From DASYPQ01 sp041488095 (GTDB taxonomy: Bacteria; Planctomycetota; UBA1135; GCA-002686595), in NCBI GenBank assembly GCA_041488095.1, contig JBGPOP010000009.1, positions 1 through 64,000 of the forward strand: DNA of 64,000 nt. Direction: 5' to 3'. Shown here in pieces: positions 16,384 through 24,807 of this stretch. How positions within the stretch are numbered: position 1 is the stretch's first letter; each line of letters opens with the position of its first letter. Under the pieces are notes generated by a model. It made no database searches. It saw only the letters and a program-made list of their open reading frames with translations, and was not told the origin of the DNA. A program made the translations under genes and the position numbers.

Positions 16384-17379
16384 TCAGCCCCGCCTCGCGC
16401 GCTCCAGCGCATGCGCCACGATCTCGTCGGGGCGCGCCCCCGAGGCTTCGGCCTCGAAGCTCAGGATCAACCGGTGGCGGAGCGCGGGTGCCGCGAGGGC
16501 GGCGAGGTCTTCCTCGGCCACGAAGAGACGCCCGCGCAGCAGCGCGCGCGCCTTGGCCGCGAGGAGCAGGGCCTGCCCGCCACGGGGGCTGGCGCCCCAG
16601 CGGACGAATCGCCGGACGCTGTCCGGAGCGGAGGTCTCTCGCGGGTGCGTCGCGAGCACGAGGCGCGTGACGAGCGCGATCATGTCGGAGCTCGCCGGCA
16701 CCTCGCGCACGAGGCGCTGAAGGCGCACGAGCCGTTCGCGGGAAAGGACGGGCTCGGCGGTCCCGGGCTGCGGCCCGGTCGTCTGGCGCAGGATCGCCGA
16801 CAGCTCGTCCGCGCCCGGCGAGGAGATCTCGACCTTGAGCAGGAACCGGTCGAGCTGCGCCTCGGGCAGCGGGTAGGTTCCCTCCATCTCGATCGGATTC
16901 TGGGTCGCGATCACGAAGAACGGTTCCTCGAGCCGCTGGGTCTCCCCGAACACAGTGACCTGCCGCTCCTGCATCGCCTCGAGCAACGCCGACTGCGTGC
17001 GCGGGGTGGCGCGGTTGATCTCGTCGACGAGGAGCATGTGGCAGAACACCGGGCCCCTCTGGAAAGTGAAGCGCCGACCCTCACGACCGTCCTCCTCGAG
17101 GATCCGCGTGCCGAGCACGTCGGCGGGCATCAGGTCGGGCGTGCACTGGATGCGTCCGAAGGAGAGGTCGAGCGCGCCGGCGAGGCTCTTCGCGAGCGTC
17201 GTCTTGCCGAGTCCCGGGGCGCCCTCGAACAGGACGTGGCCCTGGGCGCACAGGGCGACGAGGAGCTGATCGACCGCCTGGGCGTGTCCCAGGAAGTGCC
17301 GAGCGACCGCGGCCGTCAGCGCGTCGACGCCCTGGCGCAGCTCCGCGATCTCGCGCTCGAGTGCCGCTTCTTGGCTCAT
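16384..17379 (-). CDS. MoxR family AAA+ ATPase
   Basis: 331 residues. Walker A EGAPGLGKTT at residues 52-61, Walker B LLVDEINRATPR, sensor FVIATQNPIEMEGTYPLPEAQLDRFLL, and the MoxR C-terminal lid with RFVRWGASPRGGQALLLAAKARALL. MoxR ATPases act as chaperones or metal-insertion helpers, usually next to a DUF58 or von Willebrand-domain gene. None is beside this one: neighbours are a HAD hydrolase directly upstream (no gap) and NAD-synthesis genes downstream. Confidence 0.9.
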   Translation of the reverse strand: MSQEAALEREIAELRQGVDALTAAVARHFLGHAQAVDQLLVALCAQGHVLFEGAPGLGKTTLAKSLAGALDLSFGRIQCTPDLMPADVLGTRILEEDGREGRRFTFQRGPVFCHMLLVDEINRATPRTQSALLEAMQERQVTVFGETQRLEEPFFVIATQNPIEMEGTYPLPEAQLDRFLLKVEISSPGADELSAILRQTTGPQPGTAEPVLSRERLVRLQRLVREVPASSDMIALVTRLVLATHPRETSAPDSVRRFVRWGASPRGGQALLLAAKARALLRGRLFVAEEDLAALAAPALRHRLILSFEAEASGARPDEIVAHALERARRG

Positions 17380-18096
17380 TCAGGGGAGGTGGGCGATCAG
17401 CTCGGAGAGCTCCGACAGGCTACCCACGCGGGGGCTGCCGGTCGCCGGATCGACGCCGTTTCCCGCCGTCGGTCGGGTCTTGTGGTCGACGTGGACGGCG
17501 AGAAGGCCGGCTCCGCGCGCCCCCCAGACGTCCTTCTCGAGGTCGTCGCCGGCATGGAGGGCTTCGGACGGCGCCACCTTGGCCCGCGCACAGGCGCGCG
17601 CGAAGATCTCCGGCGAGGGCTTCTCGACGCGCTGGATCGCCGAAGCGAGCACGAAGTCGATCCGCGTCGAGAGGCCCAGACTCTCGATGATCCCGGGCAG
17701 CCGCTGGCTCCAGTTCGAGACGATCCCGACCGCAAGCCCGCGCTGCCGCAGGCCGTCGAGGAGCTCGACGCCGCCGGGGAAGAGGACGAAGGTCGACGGA
17801 TCGGCGAAGCGCGCGAAGATCTCCTCGCGCAGGACCGGCAGGTCGCTCCTGGACAAACCCAGGCCGTCGTGGAAGATGCGATCGATGTAGGAGACGAACC
17901 AGCCCTCGCTGAAGCGGAAGGCGCCTTCGATCTCGCGAGGCAGCTCCCGGTGGGCCCGGCGCATGAGGTCGAGCATGCGCTCGGTGGCGAGGTCGACCCC
18001 CCTCCGGCGGGCTGCCTGGGCGTAGATCTCGAACCGCGAGGGCTTCTCGTAAAGCAGCGTGTTGCCAGCGTCGATGAAGACAGCCTTGAGAGCCAT
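17380..18096 (-). CDS. HAD-superfamily hydrolase
   Basis: 238 residues. Motif I is FIDAGNTLL: the first catalytic Asp is present, but the second acidic position is Gly-Asn instead of Asp, as in HDHD3-like members. Motif II is GIVSNWS; motif III Lys is in RVEKPSPEIF; motif IV is HAGDDLEKDVWGARGAGL. A helical cap (residues 20-90) suggests a phosphatase on a small metabolite; no substrate can be named. Its stop codon abuts the MoxR start. Confidence 0.85.
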   Translation of the reverse strand: MALKAVFIDAGNTLLYEKPSRFEIYAQAARRRGVDLATERMLDLMRRAHRELPREIEGAFRFSEGWFVSYIDRIFHDGLGLSRSDLPVLREEIFARFADPSTFVLFPGGVELLDGLRQRGLAVGIVSNWSQRLPGIIESLGLSTRIDFVLASAIQRVEKPSPEIFARACARAKVAPSEALHAGDDLEKDVWGARGAGLLAVHVDHKTRPTAGNGVDPATGSPRVGSLSELSELIAHLP

Positions 18097-18185
18097 GGGG
18101 ACCGGGGGACCCCGCGCGGGTCGTCCGGGGGGTTGGAGTGTCGCAGATCGGACCTAGGGTTGGGAGCCGGGCGGAGTCGGCGACG

Positions 18186-19241
18186 ATGCGGAAGGCGGGC
18201 AGGACGATGCGGAGGATCGGAACGGCCGAGGCGCCGGAGCGACGGACCTGGCGGAGGCGGGTTGGCGCCCCCCTCGCCTGGATCGCCGTCCTCTCGGCCT
18301 GCGCGGCTCCGCAGAAGAGGATGCTCCGTGTCCTGCCCTCGCGCACGGAGGCCGAGGCCGCGACGCTCGCCGGCGACTGGAAGGCGGCGGCGGAGCGCTG
18401 GTACTCGCTGTACCTCGCCGATCCCGGGCGGCCGGCCGATGCGTGCGCGCAGGCGTCGCGCGCGCTGCTCGAGCTGAGGGACGCCGACAGCGCCGCACAC
18501 CTGATCGACAACGGGCTCGCGATGCACGAGAAGGACCCCGATCTCCTGGCCCTCAAGGGGCAGGCGCTCGTCGCGCTGGGGTTCCGGCGCGCGGCCGAGG
18601 ACTGCTTCGAGCGCGCGCTCTCCTTCGACCCGCGCCGGATCGAGGCCTTGCTCGCGCTCGGGAAGCTGCGGATCGATCTCGGGCTCGAGAGCGCTGCGGT
18701 GAAGCCCTTGCGGAGAGCGGTGGAGATCACCGGCGGCGACTTCGAGACCTGGCGGCTCCTCGCCAGGGCCGAGCGGGAGGCGGGAAATCCTCGCGGGGCG
18801 TACGAGTCGTGGATCAGGGCGTTCGCGATGGGGACGGGCTCGGTCGACGATCTCGTCGAGGCGGCGACGCTGTCCGTCGATGAATCCTTCCGGCGCGCGC
18901 ACCCGGAATCGGGCGATCAGATGTTCCGGTGGCTGCACACTGCGGTGGAGCGCGATCCCCAGTGCACGCGCGCGCACTTCCAGCTCGGGGTGCTGTCGGA
19001 GGAGATGGAACGGAGGGAGGAGGCGATCGAGCACTACCGCCGGGCGGTGGAGATCGATCCGGGCTGCCTGATGTCGCTGACGAACCTCGCGATCCTGTAC
19101 TCGAGCGTCGGCGACGAAGGGAACGCGCGCGAGATGGTCGGGAGGGCGCTCGCGCTGGAGCAGGACGGGGGCCGCAGGAAAGCACTGCAGAAGCTGCTCG
19201 AGCCGTTCGAGCGCAAGTCCAGGGCGAGCGAGACGCCTTGA
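18186..19241 (+). CDS. TPR-repeat lipoprotein
   Basis: About 351 residues from ATG 18186; ATG 18207 is equally possible. A lipobox-like LSAC follows a hydrophobic segment (APLAWIAV). The rest is six or more tetratricopeptide repeats, for example AWQ-less helices PDLLALKGQALVALGFRRA and AHFQLGVLSEEMERREEAI followed by IEHYRRAVEIDPG. The TPR superhelix is a protein-binding scaffold, here likely in the periplasm. It is transcribed divergently from the HAD gene. Confidence 0.75.
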   Translation: MRKAGRTMRRIGTAEAPERRTWRRRVGAPLAWIAVLSACAAPQKRMLRVLPSRTEAEAATLAGDWKAAAERWYSLYLADPGRPADACAQASRALLELRDADSAAHLIDNGLAMHEKDPDLLALKGQALVALGFRRAAEDCFERALSFDPRRIEALLALGKLRIDLGLESAAVKPLRRAVEITGGDFETWRLLARAEREAGNPRGAYESWIRAFAMGTGSVDDLVEAATLSVDESFRRAHPESGDQMFRWLHTAVERDPQCTRAHFQLGVLSEEMERREEAIEHYRRAVEIDPGCLMSLTNLAILYSSVGDEGNAREMVGRALALEQDGGRRKALQKLLEPFERKSRASETP

Positions 19242-19271
19242 CGGCGCGTGCACGGCGTTCCGCCGCCCCAG

Positions 19272-19508
19272 CTACTTCACCAGCGAATCGACCAGCGCCT
19301 CGAGCTTCGCGGTCAGCTCCTCGGCGAACTCGTCGCCGAAGTCCATGCGCAGGACGTCGATCTCCTCGAACATGTACCGGCCGCTCGACCGGCTGAAGGG
19401 GATGCCGTACTCCCACTTGCTGCCGTCCGAGGCGTGGATGACGACCTCGACCTGGTCGTCGCCCTCGACCGGGCGCACGGTGTAGCTCTGAACCGTGAAG
19501 TTGGACAT
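19272..19508 (-). CDS. Small acidic protein, paralogue of the one at 45897
   Basis: 78 residues with a beta-rich N-terminal half and a C-terminal helix. It shares the pattern SGRYxFxE, then two variable residues, LxxDFGxEF(A/V)xE with the 77-residue protein at 45897-46130. I recognise no database family. Start ATG 19508, stop followed by the TPR gene's stop region (convergent). Short length and sharing with another locus argue that it is a real gene family. Confidence 0.65.
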   Translation of the reverse strand: MSNFTVQSYTVRPVEGDDQVEVVIHASDGSKWEYGIPFSRSSGRYMFEEIDVLRMDFGDEFAEELTAKLEALVDSLVK

Positions 19509-19591
19509 GCGGGATGTTTTTCAGGAGAGGAGGAGCACGGCGAGCGCGGTGAGCAGACCGGCGAGTCGGCGGGCCGCTTTCGAGACCCCGG

Positions 19592-20425
19592 TCATCGCTC
19601 CCACGAGTGTCTGACGCGCCAGATCTCGAAGTTGTGCCACGGGTGCGTATTGAAGCGCTCGACGCGGACGTAGCCGGCCTCGCCGAGTTCCTTCTCGAGC
19701 ACTCCGGTTGCGAGCTTGTGCTCGGGTGGCGGCCCGACCGGGAGATTGCCGGGCTTGTACTCGAGCAGCACGAGCCGTCCACCGGGCTTCAGGACCGATT
19801 GGAGCCGTTGCATGTAGGCCACGCGGTCCTCGAGGTGGTGGTAGGTGTCGGCGATGAAGACGACGTCGAGGCGTTCGGGGGGAAAGTGCGGATCGTCGGC
19901 GGAGGCGAGGACCGGCACGACGTTCCTCACGCCCTGCGCCCGGATCTTCTCGCGCACCTGGTCGAGCTGTGCGGGCTCGATGTCGCAGGCGTACACGACT
20001 CCGTTCGGACAGACCTTGGCAAAGGCGAGCGAGAAGACACCCGGCCCGCAGCCCAGGTCGCCGACGACCGCATCGTCGGGGAGCGCGAGCTTCGCGAGCA
20101 CGACATCGACCTGCAGATCGGCGACGCGCTCCCGGCTCTGGAGGATCTCGATGTACTTGGCGAGGTCAGGATTCCCGTGGGGATCGCGGTTGGTGACGGG
20201 CTCGGGACTCGCCGGCGGCGACGGGGCCGAGGGCTCGGACCGGGGAGGGGCCGGGGAAGGTGAAGGGACGGCGAGTCCACCTGCGGCCGGGATGGATCCG
20301 CGGTCCTTCTCGTGCGGGCGCGATCCGTCCGGTCCGCCTGTCCGGCAGGCAGTCGCCAGGGCGAGCGCCAGCGAGGCAGCCAGCCAACTCGACGGAATCC
20401 GGCGCCAAGTCAGGTTGGATCGCAT
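19592..20425 (-). CDS. Predicted lipoprotein with SAM-methyltransferase fold
   Basis: 277 residues. A lipoprotein signal ends in LATAC with Cys27, followed by a Pro/Ser-rich linker to about residue 75. The methyltransferase core shows VGDLGCGPGVFSL (motif I), VYACDIEPAQL, DVVFIADTYHHLEDR and VLKPGGRLVLLEYKPG. These motifs are intact, so SAM binding is plausible, but SAM is not known to be freely available outside the inner membrane. Either the signal is not cleaved and the domain stays inside, or the fold serves another purpose. Confidence 0.8.
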   Translation of the reverse strand: MRSNLTWRRIPSSWLAASLALALATACRTGGPDGSRPHEKDRGSIPAAGGLAVPSPSPAPPRSEPSAPSPPASPEPVTNRDPHGNPDLAKYIEILQSRERVADLQVDVVLAKLALPDDAVVGDLGCGPGVFSLAFAKVCPNGVVYACDIEPAQLDQVREKIRAQGVRNVVPVLASADDPHFPPERLDVVFIADTYHHLEDRVAYMQRLQSVLKPGGRLVLLEYKPGNLPVGPPPEHKLATGVLEKELGEAGYVRVERFNTHPWHNFEIWRVRHSWER

Positions 20426-20462
20426 GACGCCCAGACGATAGCGCGGCCGACGGTCGCCCGCC

Positions 20463-21245
20463 TCACGAGGCTCCGGAATCGCCCGCCCGTTCCTTTTCGG
20501 CGAGCTCGAACACCCCGATCAGGCTCAGCCCCTTCAGCCCCGGCAGGCCGTCGAGCAGAGCCAGCGCCGGGATCAAGGCGTTGACGACCTTCAGCTTCCC
20601 GGGCGAGAAGGTCTGCGAGTAGCTCGAACGCCTGCGCCGCTTGAGCCGGTAGCCCCACGCGCCAGCGGGGTTCATGTGGCGCAGCGACAGCGTCCGGAAG
20701 CCCTGCTTCTCCATCAAGGCGCGCAAGCCTCCCGCGTCGTAGCGCCGGAAGTGGCCCGACGCGCGGTCGACTTCCCCGTAGAGCTGCGACTGCGCCGGGA
20801 CCTTCAGCACCACCTTGCCGCCCGGCCGGAGAAGGCGCTTCAGCTTCTCGACGAACGCGGCGTCGTTCTCGAAGTGCTCGAGCACGTCGAGCGCGACGAT
20901 CGCGTCGGCGCGCACGTCCGCCATCTCCCGCCAGTCGCCGTCGAGATCGACGCGCAAGGTCCGCACCCTCTCCGGCGGCCACTCGCGCCCGAGCCGGTCG
21001 AGCAGACCCTGATCCAGGTCGACCGCGATCACGCGCTCGACCCGATCGGCGTAGTTCCTCAGCACGAAGCCGGCGCCGCAGCCGAGCTCGAGCACCGTGC
21101 CCGAGATCTGCCCGCGGAAGCGCGATGCGATCCAGCGGTAATAGTTCGGCAGGAGCGCCATCCGCTCCTGCGTCTCGTGGAAGAACGGCCGCCCTCCGCC
21201 GGCGGGCTCGCTCGGGCGGATCGGATCCTTCTCGGCGGACGGCAT
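20463..21245 (-). CDS. Class I SAM-dependent methyltransferase
   Basis: About 260 residues from ATG 21245. Motif I VLELGCGAGFVL, motif II IAVDLDQGLLD, and AIVALDVLEHFEND with LLRPGGKVVLKVPA are clear. C-terminal of the core lies a basic KRRRRSSYSQTF segment and a hydrophobic helix (LIPALALLDGLPGLKGLSLIG) that may touch the membrane. It resembles methyltransferases of polysaccharide or lipid pathways, but no such cluster is here. The substrate is unknown. Confidence 0.85.
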   Translation of the reverse strand: MPSAEKDPIRPSEPAGGGRPFFHETQERMALLPNYYRWIASRFRGQISGTVLELGCGAGFVLRNYADRVERVIAVDLDQGLLDRLGREWPPERVRTLRVDLDGDWREMADVRADAIVALDVLEHFENDAAFVEKLKRLLRPGGKVVLKVPAQSQLYGEVDRASGHFRRYDAGGLRALMEKQGFRTLSLRHMNPAGAWGYRLKRRRRSSYSQTFSPGKLKVVNALIPALALLDGLPGLKGLSLIGVFELAEKERAGDSGAS

Positions 21246-21285
21246 GCGCAGGCGCTCGCGGCCCGCGAAGTCTATCACCGCTGCA

Positions 21286-22461
21286 TCAGGCCTGCGGCGC
21301 GGCGCCTTCCTTGAGGAACAGGTAGTAGAGCTGCCCCTCGACTCGCGTCGCGCCGGATCGATGCTCGGCGTCGGGTCCGATCCCGAGGTACACGTCGGCG
21401 CGGCCCGCCGTGCGGATCGCTCCGCCTGTGTCCTGATCGAGCAGGAAGCGGTGCGTCTCCGTGCCCTCCACACCCGGGCCCACGCGCCCGTCGACGTACA
21501 CGACCGCGCCGCGGGGGAAGAGCGCCTTGTCGGTCGCGAGGCTGCGGCCCGCGGTCACGGGCACGTTCAGCGATCCGCGCGGGTTGCCATCGATCGGCGT
21601 GAAGAAGACGTAGGAATCGTTGCGCGAGAGGTAACTCTCGACCTCGCCCGGGTTCTCCTTCGCCCACGCGCGGATCGCAGCGAGGGAGAGCGAGTCCTTG
21701 TTGATCTTCTTGTCCTTGACCAGCTCCCCGCCGAGCGAGGTGTACTTCTGGCCGTTCTTGCCCGCGTACCCGAGGCGGAAGAGCTCGCCGCTCTCGAGCT
21801 GGATGAACGCCGAACCGTTGACGTGCGCGATGAAGGCGTCGAGCGGGTCCTTGAGCCAGGCGAGCTCGAGGCCCCTGCCTTCCAGGACGACGCCGGCCTC
21901 GATCGCACGGCGCGTGGGGTAGGGCTCGACCACTCCTGACTCGGTCCTGCGCCCGAGGATCTGGCCCTCCGGGCCCTTCACGAGGTCGGGCGGGAGCGCG
22001 TAGAGCGGATAGCGGTACGTCGCGTCGGACTTCAGCCTCCCGTCGAGGATCGGCGTGCAGTAGCCGGTGAAGAGCACGCCGCCGCCCTTCCCGTCCCAGC
22101 CGGCGCTCTTGTAGACCTGGAACCCGGTATCCAGGGCTCGCGCGAACTCCGCCTCGCTCCCCGAGCTGGAGAGCAGGTCGCGGAACCGCTCGAGGCTCGC
22201 GAGCGCGCGCTGATGGGAGACGCCTTCGATCGGGAAGTAGCGCTCGGCCGACTTGCGCTTCATGAACGCGATCGACTGCTCGATCGCGGGCAGGAGCTCC
22301 GCGCGCTCGCGCCATTGCGGCCCGAAGTCGGGATGCGCCTCGCCGGGCGCGAGCGGGATCAAGGCCGGGGCGCCGGGCGGCAGCGGTCGGCCGTAGTCGG
22401 GCGTGGTGCGGCAGGCAGCGGTCGCGAGGAGGAGGGCGGTGCAGGAGGAGGAGAGCTTCAT
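21286..22461 (-). CDS. mltA: MltA-type membrane-bound lytic murein transglycosylase
   Basis: 391 residues. Lipoprotein signal with Cys17 (LLATAACR). The MltA domain begins at about GVLFTGYCTPILDG; the 3D-domain end carries DQDTGGAIRTAGRADVYLGIG with the catalytic-type Asp. MltA cleaves the glycan strands of peptidoglycan to 1,6-anhydro products at the outer membrane. It therefore implies that this organism makes and remodels peptidoglycan. Start ATG 22459-22461; the next gene is divergent. Confidence 0.9.
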   Translation of the reverse strand: MKLSSSCTALLLATAACRTTPDYGRPLPPGAPALIPLAPGEAHPDFGPQWRERAELLPAIEQSIAFMKRKSAERYFPIEGVSHQRALASLERFRDLLSSSGSEAEFARALDTGFQVYKSAGWDGKGGGVLFTGYCTPILDGRLKSDATYRYPLYALPPDLVKGPEGQILGRRTESGVVEPYPTRRAIEAGVVLEGRGLELAWLKDPLDAFIAHVNGSAFIQLESGELFRLGYAGKNGQKYTSLGGELVKDKKINKDSLSLAAIRAWAKENPGEVESYLSRNDSYVFFTPIDGNPRGSLNVPVTAGRSLATDKALFPRGAVVYVDGRVGPGVEGTETHRFLLDQDTGGAIRTAGRADVYLGIGPDAEHRSGATRVEGQLYYLFLKEGAAPQA

Positions 22462-22602
22462 GGTTGGAGTGGACTTGCGGGATCGGGATGCCGGACGGAG
22501 CGTGTGGCCAGCCGGATTGTGGTTCTCGCGCAACCGTTTGTCTTGGGAAAGCCGTCCGGCCGCGCCTTGTCGCAGATGCAGTCGGGGCCGAGACTTGGGC
22601 CC

Positions 22603-22929
22603 ATGCCCTGCCTCCTCGGCTGCCTCGCGATCTCGGCGCCGCGCTTCGTGCTGCTCCTGGTGTGGCTCTTCAGCGACTACCTCAGCGTGTACAGGACGCC
22701 GGTCTTGCCCCTCCTCGGCTTCTTCATCCTGCCCTTGACGACCCTCGCCTACGCCTTCGCGATGCACTTCGGCGACTTCGAATGGACGCCGGTCGGCGTC
22801 GCCGCGGTGGTGACGGCCGTCCTCGTCGACCTGGGGCTGTTCCGCACCGGCACGCGGGCGCGTCGGAGGGATGGGAACGGCTCGGGCGGCGGGCGGGAGA
22901 TCACGGTTCGAGGCGAACGGGTCGGCTGA
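22603..22929 (+). CDS. Small membrane protein of unknown function
   Basis: 108 residues from ATG 22603. Three hydrophobic segments: PCLLGCLAISAPRFVLLLVWL, LLGFFILPLTTLAYAFAM and VGVAAVVTAVLVDLGLF, with a polar Arg/Gly tail. Similar short proteins with the pattern RFVLLLVWLFSDYL are widespread in bacteria without a known role. It ends only 20 bp before the arsR promoter and runs in the same direction. Confidence 0.65.
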   Translation: MPCLLGCLAISAPRFVLLLVWLFSDYLSVYRTPVLPLLGFFILPLTTLAYAFAMHFGDFEWTPVGVAAVVTAVLVDLGLFRTGTRARRRDGNGSGGGREITVRGERVG

Positions 22930-22946
22930 CGACCCCGAGGGGGGTC

Positions 22947-22975
22947 TTGACTATATTCGCCAGATCGAATATAGT
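22947..22975 (+). promoter_or_regulatory. arsR promoter with overlapping palindromic operator
   Basis: TTGACT (22947-22952) and TATAGT (22970-22975) are exactly 17 bp apart, a near-ideal sigma-70 promoter. Within it lies a perfect 9-bp inverted repeat, CTATATTCG (22951-22959) and CGAATATAG (22966-22974), with a 6-bp centre; it overlaps the end of the -35 and most of the -10. A bound ArsR dimer would block RNA polymerase. The predicted transcript start at about 22982 coincides with the GTG start of arsR, so the message may be leaderless. Confidence 0.8.
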
Positions 22976-22981
22976 GTCCGT

Positions 22982-23338
22982 GTGACCCGAACCGCCGACC
23001 TCGACCCGAGCCCGATCTTCGCCGCGCTGTCGGACAGGACGCGCCTGCGCCTCCTGAACCTCCTGCGCGAGGGCGAGACGTGCGTGTGCGACCTCGTCGA
23101 GGGCGTCCGTGCACCGCAGCCGACCGTCTCGCGCCACCTCGCCGTCCTCAGGCGGTCGGGGCTCGTCCAGGTCCGGAAGGACGGATTGTGGTGCCATTAC
23201 CAACTGGCGGAAGGGGCGGCGGAGCTGCTCGGGCGGCTGTTCGACTGCCTCGAGAAGTGCTCGGTCGATTGCGTCGAGTTCCCTCGGGACCAGAGGCGCG
23301 TCCGAGCCTCGCGCCGGGCACGAGGATGCTGCGACTGA
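22982..23338 (+). CDS. arsR: ArsR-family metalloid-responsive repressor
   Basis: 118 residues from GTG 22982. Winged-helix repressor with FAALSDRTRLRLLNLL, the metalloid-site type segment ETCVCDLV near residue 37, and recognition helix PQPTVSRHLAVLRRSGLV. Extra cysteines near the C-terminus (CLEKCSVDC and a terminal CC pair) may add As(III) ligands. It should repress its own operon through the palindrome at 22951-22974 and release on arsenite. arsM and arsC lie downstream. Confidence 0.9.
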   Translation: MTRTADLDPSPIFAALSDRTRLRLLNLLREGETCVCDLVEGVRAPQPTVSRHLAVLRRSGLVQVRKDGLWCHYQLAEGAAELLGRLFDCLEKCSVDCVEFPRDQRRVRASRRARGCCD

Positions 23339-23374
23339 CGAGAGAAGGTCGGGACCGACGAAAGGAAGGTTGCG

Positions 23375-24259
23375 ATGAAGGCCGAGCAGAAGAAGGAAGA
23401 GCACGAAATCAGGGACATCGTCCGCGAGGGATACGCGAAGATCGCACGGGGCGATGCCCCGTCCGCTCAGGGCGGAGGCTGCTGCGGCCCGGGGAGCGGC
23501 TGCGGCCCTGCAACTTCGGCCGACGCGCTCGCGCTGGAGGTCGGCTACAGCGCCGAACAGGTGTCCACGCTGCCCGAAGGCGCGAACATGGGCCTCTCGT
23601 GCGGCAACCCGACCGCGATCGCGTCGTTGAAGGAGGGCGAGATCGTGCTGGACCTCGGGAGCGGCGGCGGAATGGACGCCTTCCTCGCCGGACCGAAGGT
23701 GGGGGCGAGAGGCCGCGTGATCGGCGTCGACATGACGCCCGACATGATCAGCAAGGCCCGGCGGAACGCCGCCGCGTACAGGCAGCGAGCGGGCCTCGAC
23801 AACGTCGAGTTCCGTCTGGGTGAGATCGAGCACCTGCCGCTCGCCGACGCGAGCGTCGATGTCGTGATCAGCAATTGCGTGATCAACCTCTCCCCGGACA
23901 AGCCGCAGGTGTGGCGCGAGATCGCACGCGTCCTGAAGCCCGGCGGGCGCGTGGCCGTCTCCGACCTCGCGCTGCTCCGGCCGCTGCCGACCGCCGTTCT
24001 CGGGATGGTCGAGGCTTTGGTCGGTTGCATCGCCGGAGCCGTCCTGGTCGACGACACCGAGCGGATGATCCGCGCGACGGGGCTCTCGGATGTCGTGCTG
24101 AGGAGGAAGCCCGAGTACGTGCGCGCGCTGCAGAGCTTCGAGGACCCGCTGTACCGCAGGATCGCCGAGAGCCTGCCGAAGGGGACGACGGCCGCCGACT
24201 ACCTCACGAGCCTCGACGTCGAGGCTCGTAAGCCCGACGGAGCCACCCGCCGCCGATGA
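23375..24259 (+). CDS. arsM: Arsenite S-adenosylmethionine methyltransferase
   Basis: 294 residues. Motif I VLDLGSGGGMDAFLA, then VIGVDMTPDMI. As-binding cysteines are visible in NMGLSCGNPTA and VISNCVINLSPDK, positions matching conserved ArsM cysteines. An N-terminal Cys-rich patch (GGGCCGPGSGCGP) supplies another thiol group. ArsM methylates As(III) using SAM and thiols, producing methylated and sometimes volatile arsenicals. It lies 36 bp after arsR; its stop overlaps the ATG of a relic aquaporin frame. Confidence 0.92.
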   Translation: MKAEQKKEEHEIRDIVREGYAKIARGDAPSAQGGGCCGPGSGCGPATSADALALEVGYSAEQVSTLPEGANMGLSCGNPTAIASLKEGEIVLDLGSGGGMDAFLAGPKVGARGRVIGVDMTPDMISKARRNAAAYRQRAGLDNVEFRLGEIEHLPLADASVDVVISNCVINLSPDKPQVWREIARVLKPGGRVAVSDLALLRPLPTAVLGMVEALVGCIAGAVLVDDTERMIRATGLSDVVLRRKPEYVRALQSFEDPLYRRIAESLPKGTTAADYLTSLDVEARKPDGATRRR

Positions 24260-24351
24260 ACTGCTGGGCCGCGGAGCTCATCGGCACCTTCGCGCTCGTG
24301 TCGGCTCCGGGCTGCTGCGGAAGGGCGAGAGCGGAAGGATCGTGCCCGTGA
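24256..24351 (+). pseudogene. Relic of an aquaporin-type arsenic channel gene
   Basis: An ATG overlapping the arsM stop (ATGA) opens a frame of 31 codons. It begins with AAELIGTFALV, the typical first-helix motif of MIP-family channels, then loses similarity and stops at 24349-24351. Aquaglyceroporins of the AqpS type occur in ars operons next to arsenate reductase in other bacteria. The position between arsM and arsC, coupled start and motif suggest a deletion that removed nearly the whole channel. Confidence 0.55.
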
Positions 24352-24773
24352 GCGGCAGGAAGCAACCCGCTGCACGGCCGATTCGAGTCCTCTTCGTCTG
24401 CGTGGAGAACTCGAACCGCAGCCAGATGGCCGAGGCCTTCGCGCGCAGGATCGGTGCAGATCGCGTCGAGGCCTGGAGCGCGGGCTCGAAGCCTTCAGGG
24501 AAGGTCAACCCACGGGCGATCGAGGCGATGCGCGAGAGGGGCTACGACCTCTCGGGACAACGCTCGAAGTCGCTCGGCGAGCTCCCCGAGATCGAGTTCG
24601 ACGCCGCCGTGACGATGGGTTGCGGCGACGCGTGCCCGAACGTGCGCGCGCGTGTGCGCGAGGACTGGAGCATCCCCGACCCCAGGGACCTGCCGCCGGA
24701 GGAATTCCGCGGCGTCTGCGACTTGATCGAAGCCTCCGTACGGGCCTTGCTCGCGAGGCTCGAGGTGACGTGA
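24342..24773 (+). CDS. arsC: Arsenate reductase, low-molecular-weight phosphatase type
   Basis: About 143 residues from GTG 24342 (GTG 24348 also possible). The active-site CX5R loop is in LFVCVENSNRSQMAEAFAR; VEAWSAGSKPSGKVNPRAI and a late IPDPRDLPPEEF give the general-acid Asp. A further cysteine pair in MGCGDACPNV fits the thioredoxin-coupled relay. It reduces arsenate to arsenite, which ArsM can methylate. No ArsB or Acr3 efflux gene is present in the window. Confidence 0.9.
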   Translation: MPVSGRKQPAARPIRVLFVCVENSNRSQMAEAFARRIGADRVEAWSAGSKPSGKVNPRAIEAMRERGYDLSGQRSKSLGELPEIEFDAAVTMGCGDACPNVRARVREDWSIPDPRDLPPEEFRGVCDLIEASVRALLARLEVT

Positions 24774-24807
24774 GAGCCGCCAGCCGACCGGGTACAATCG
24801 GCACGCG

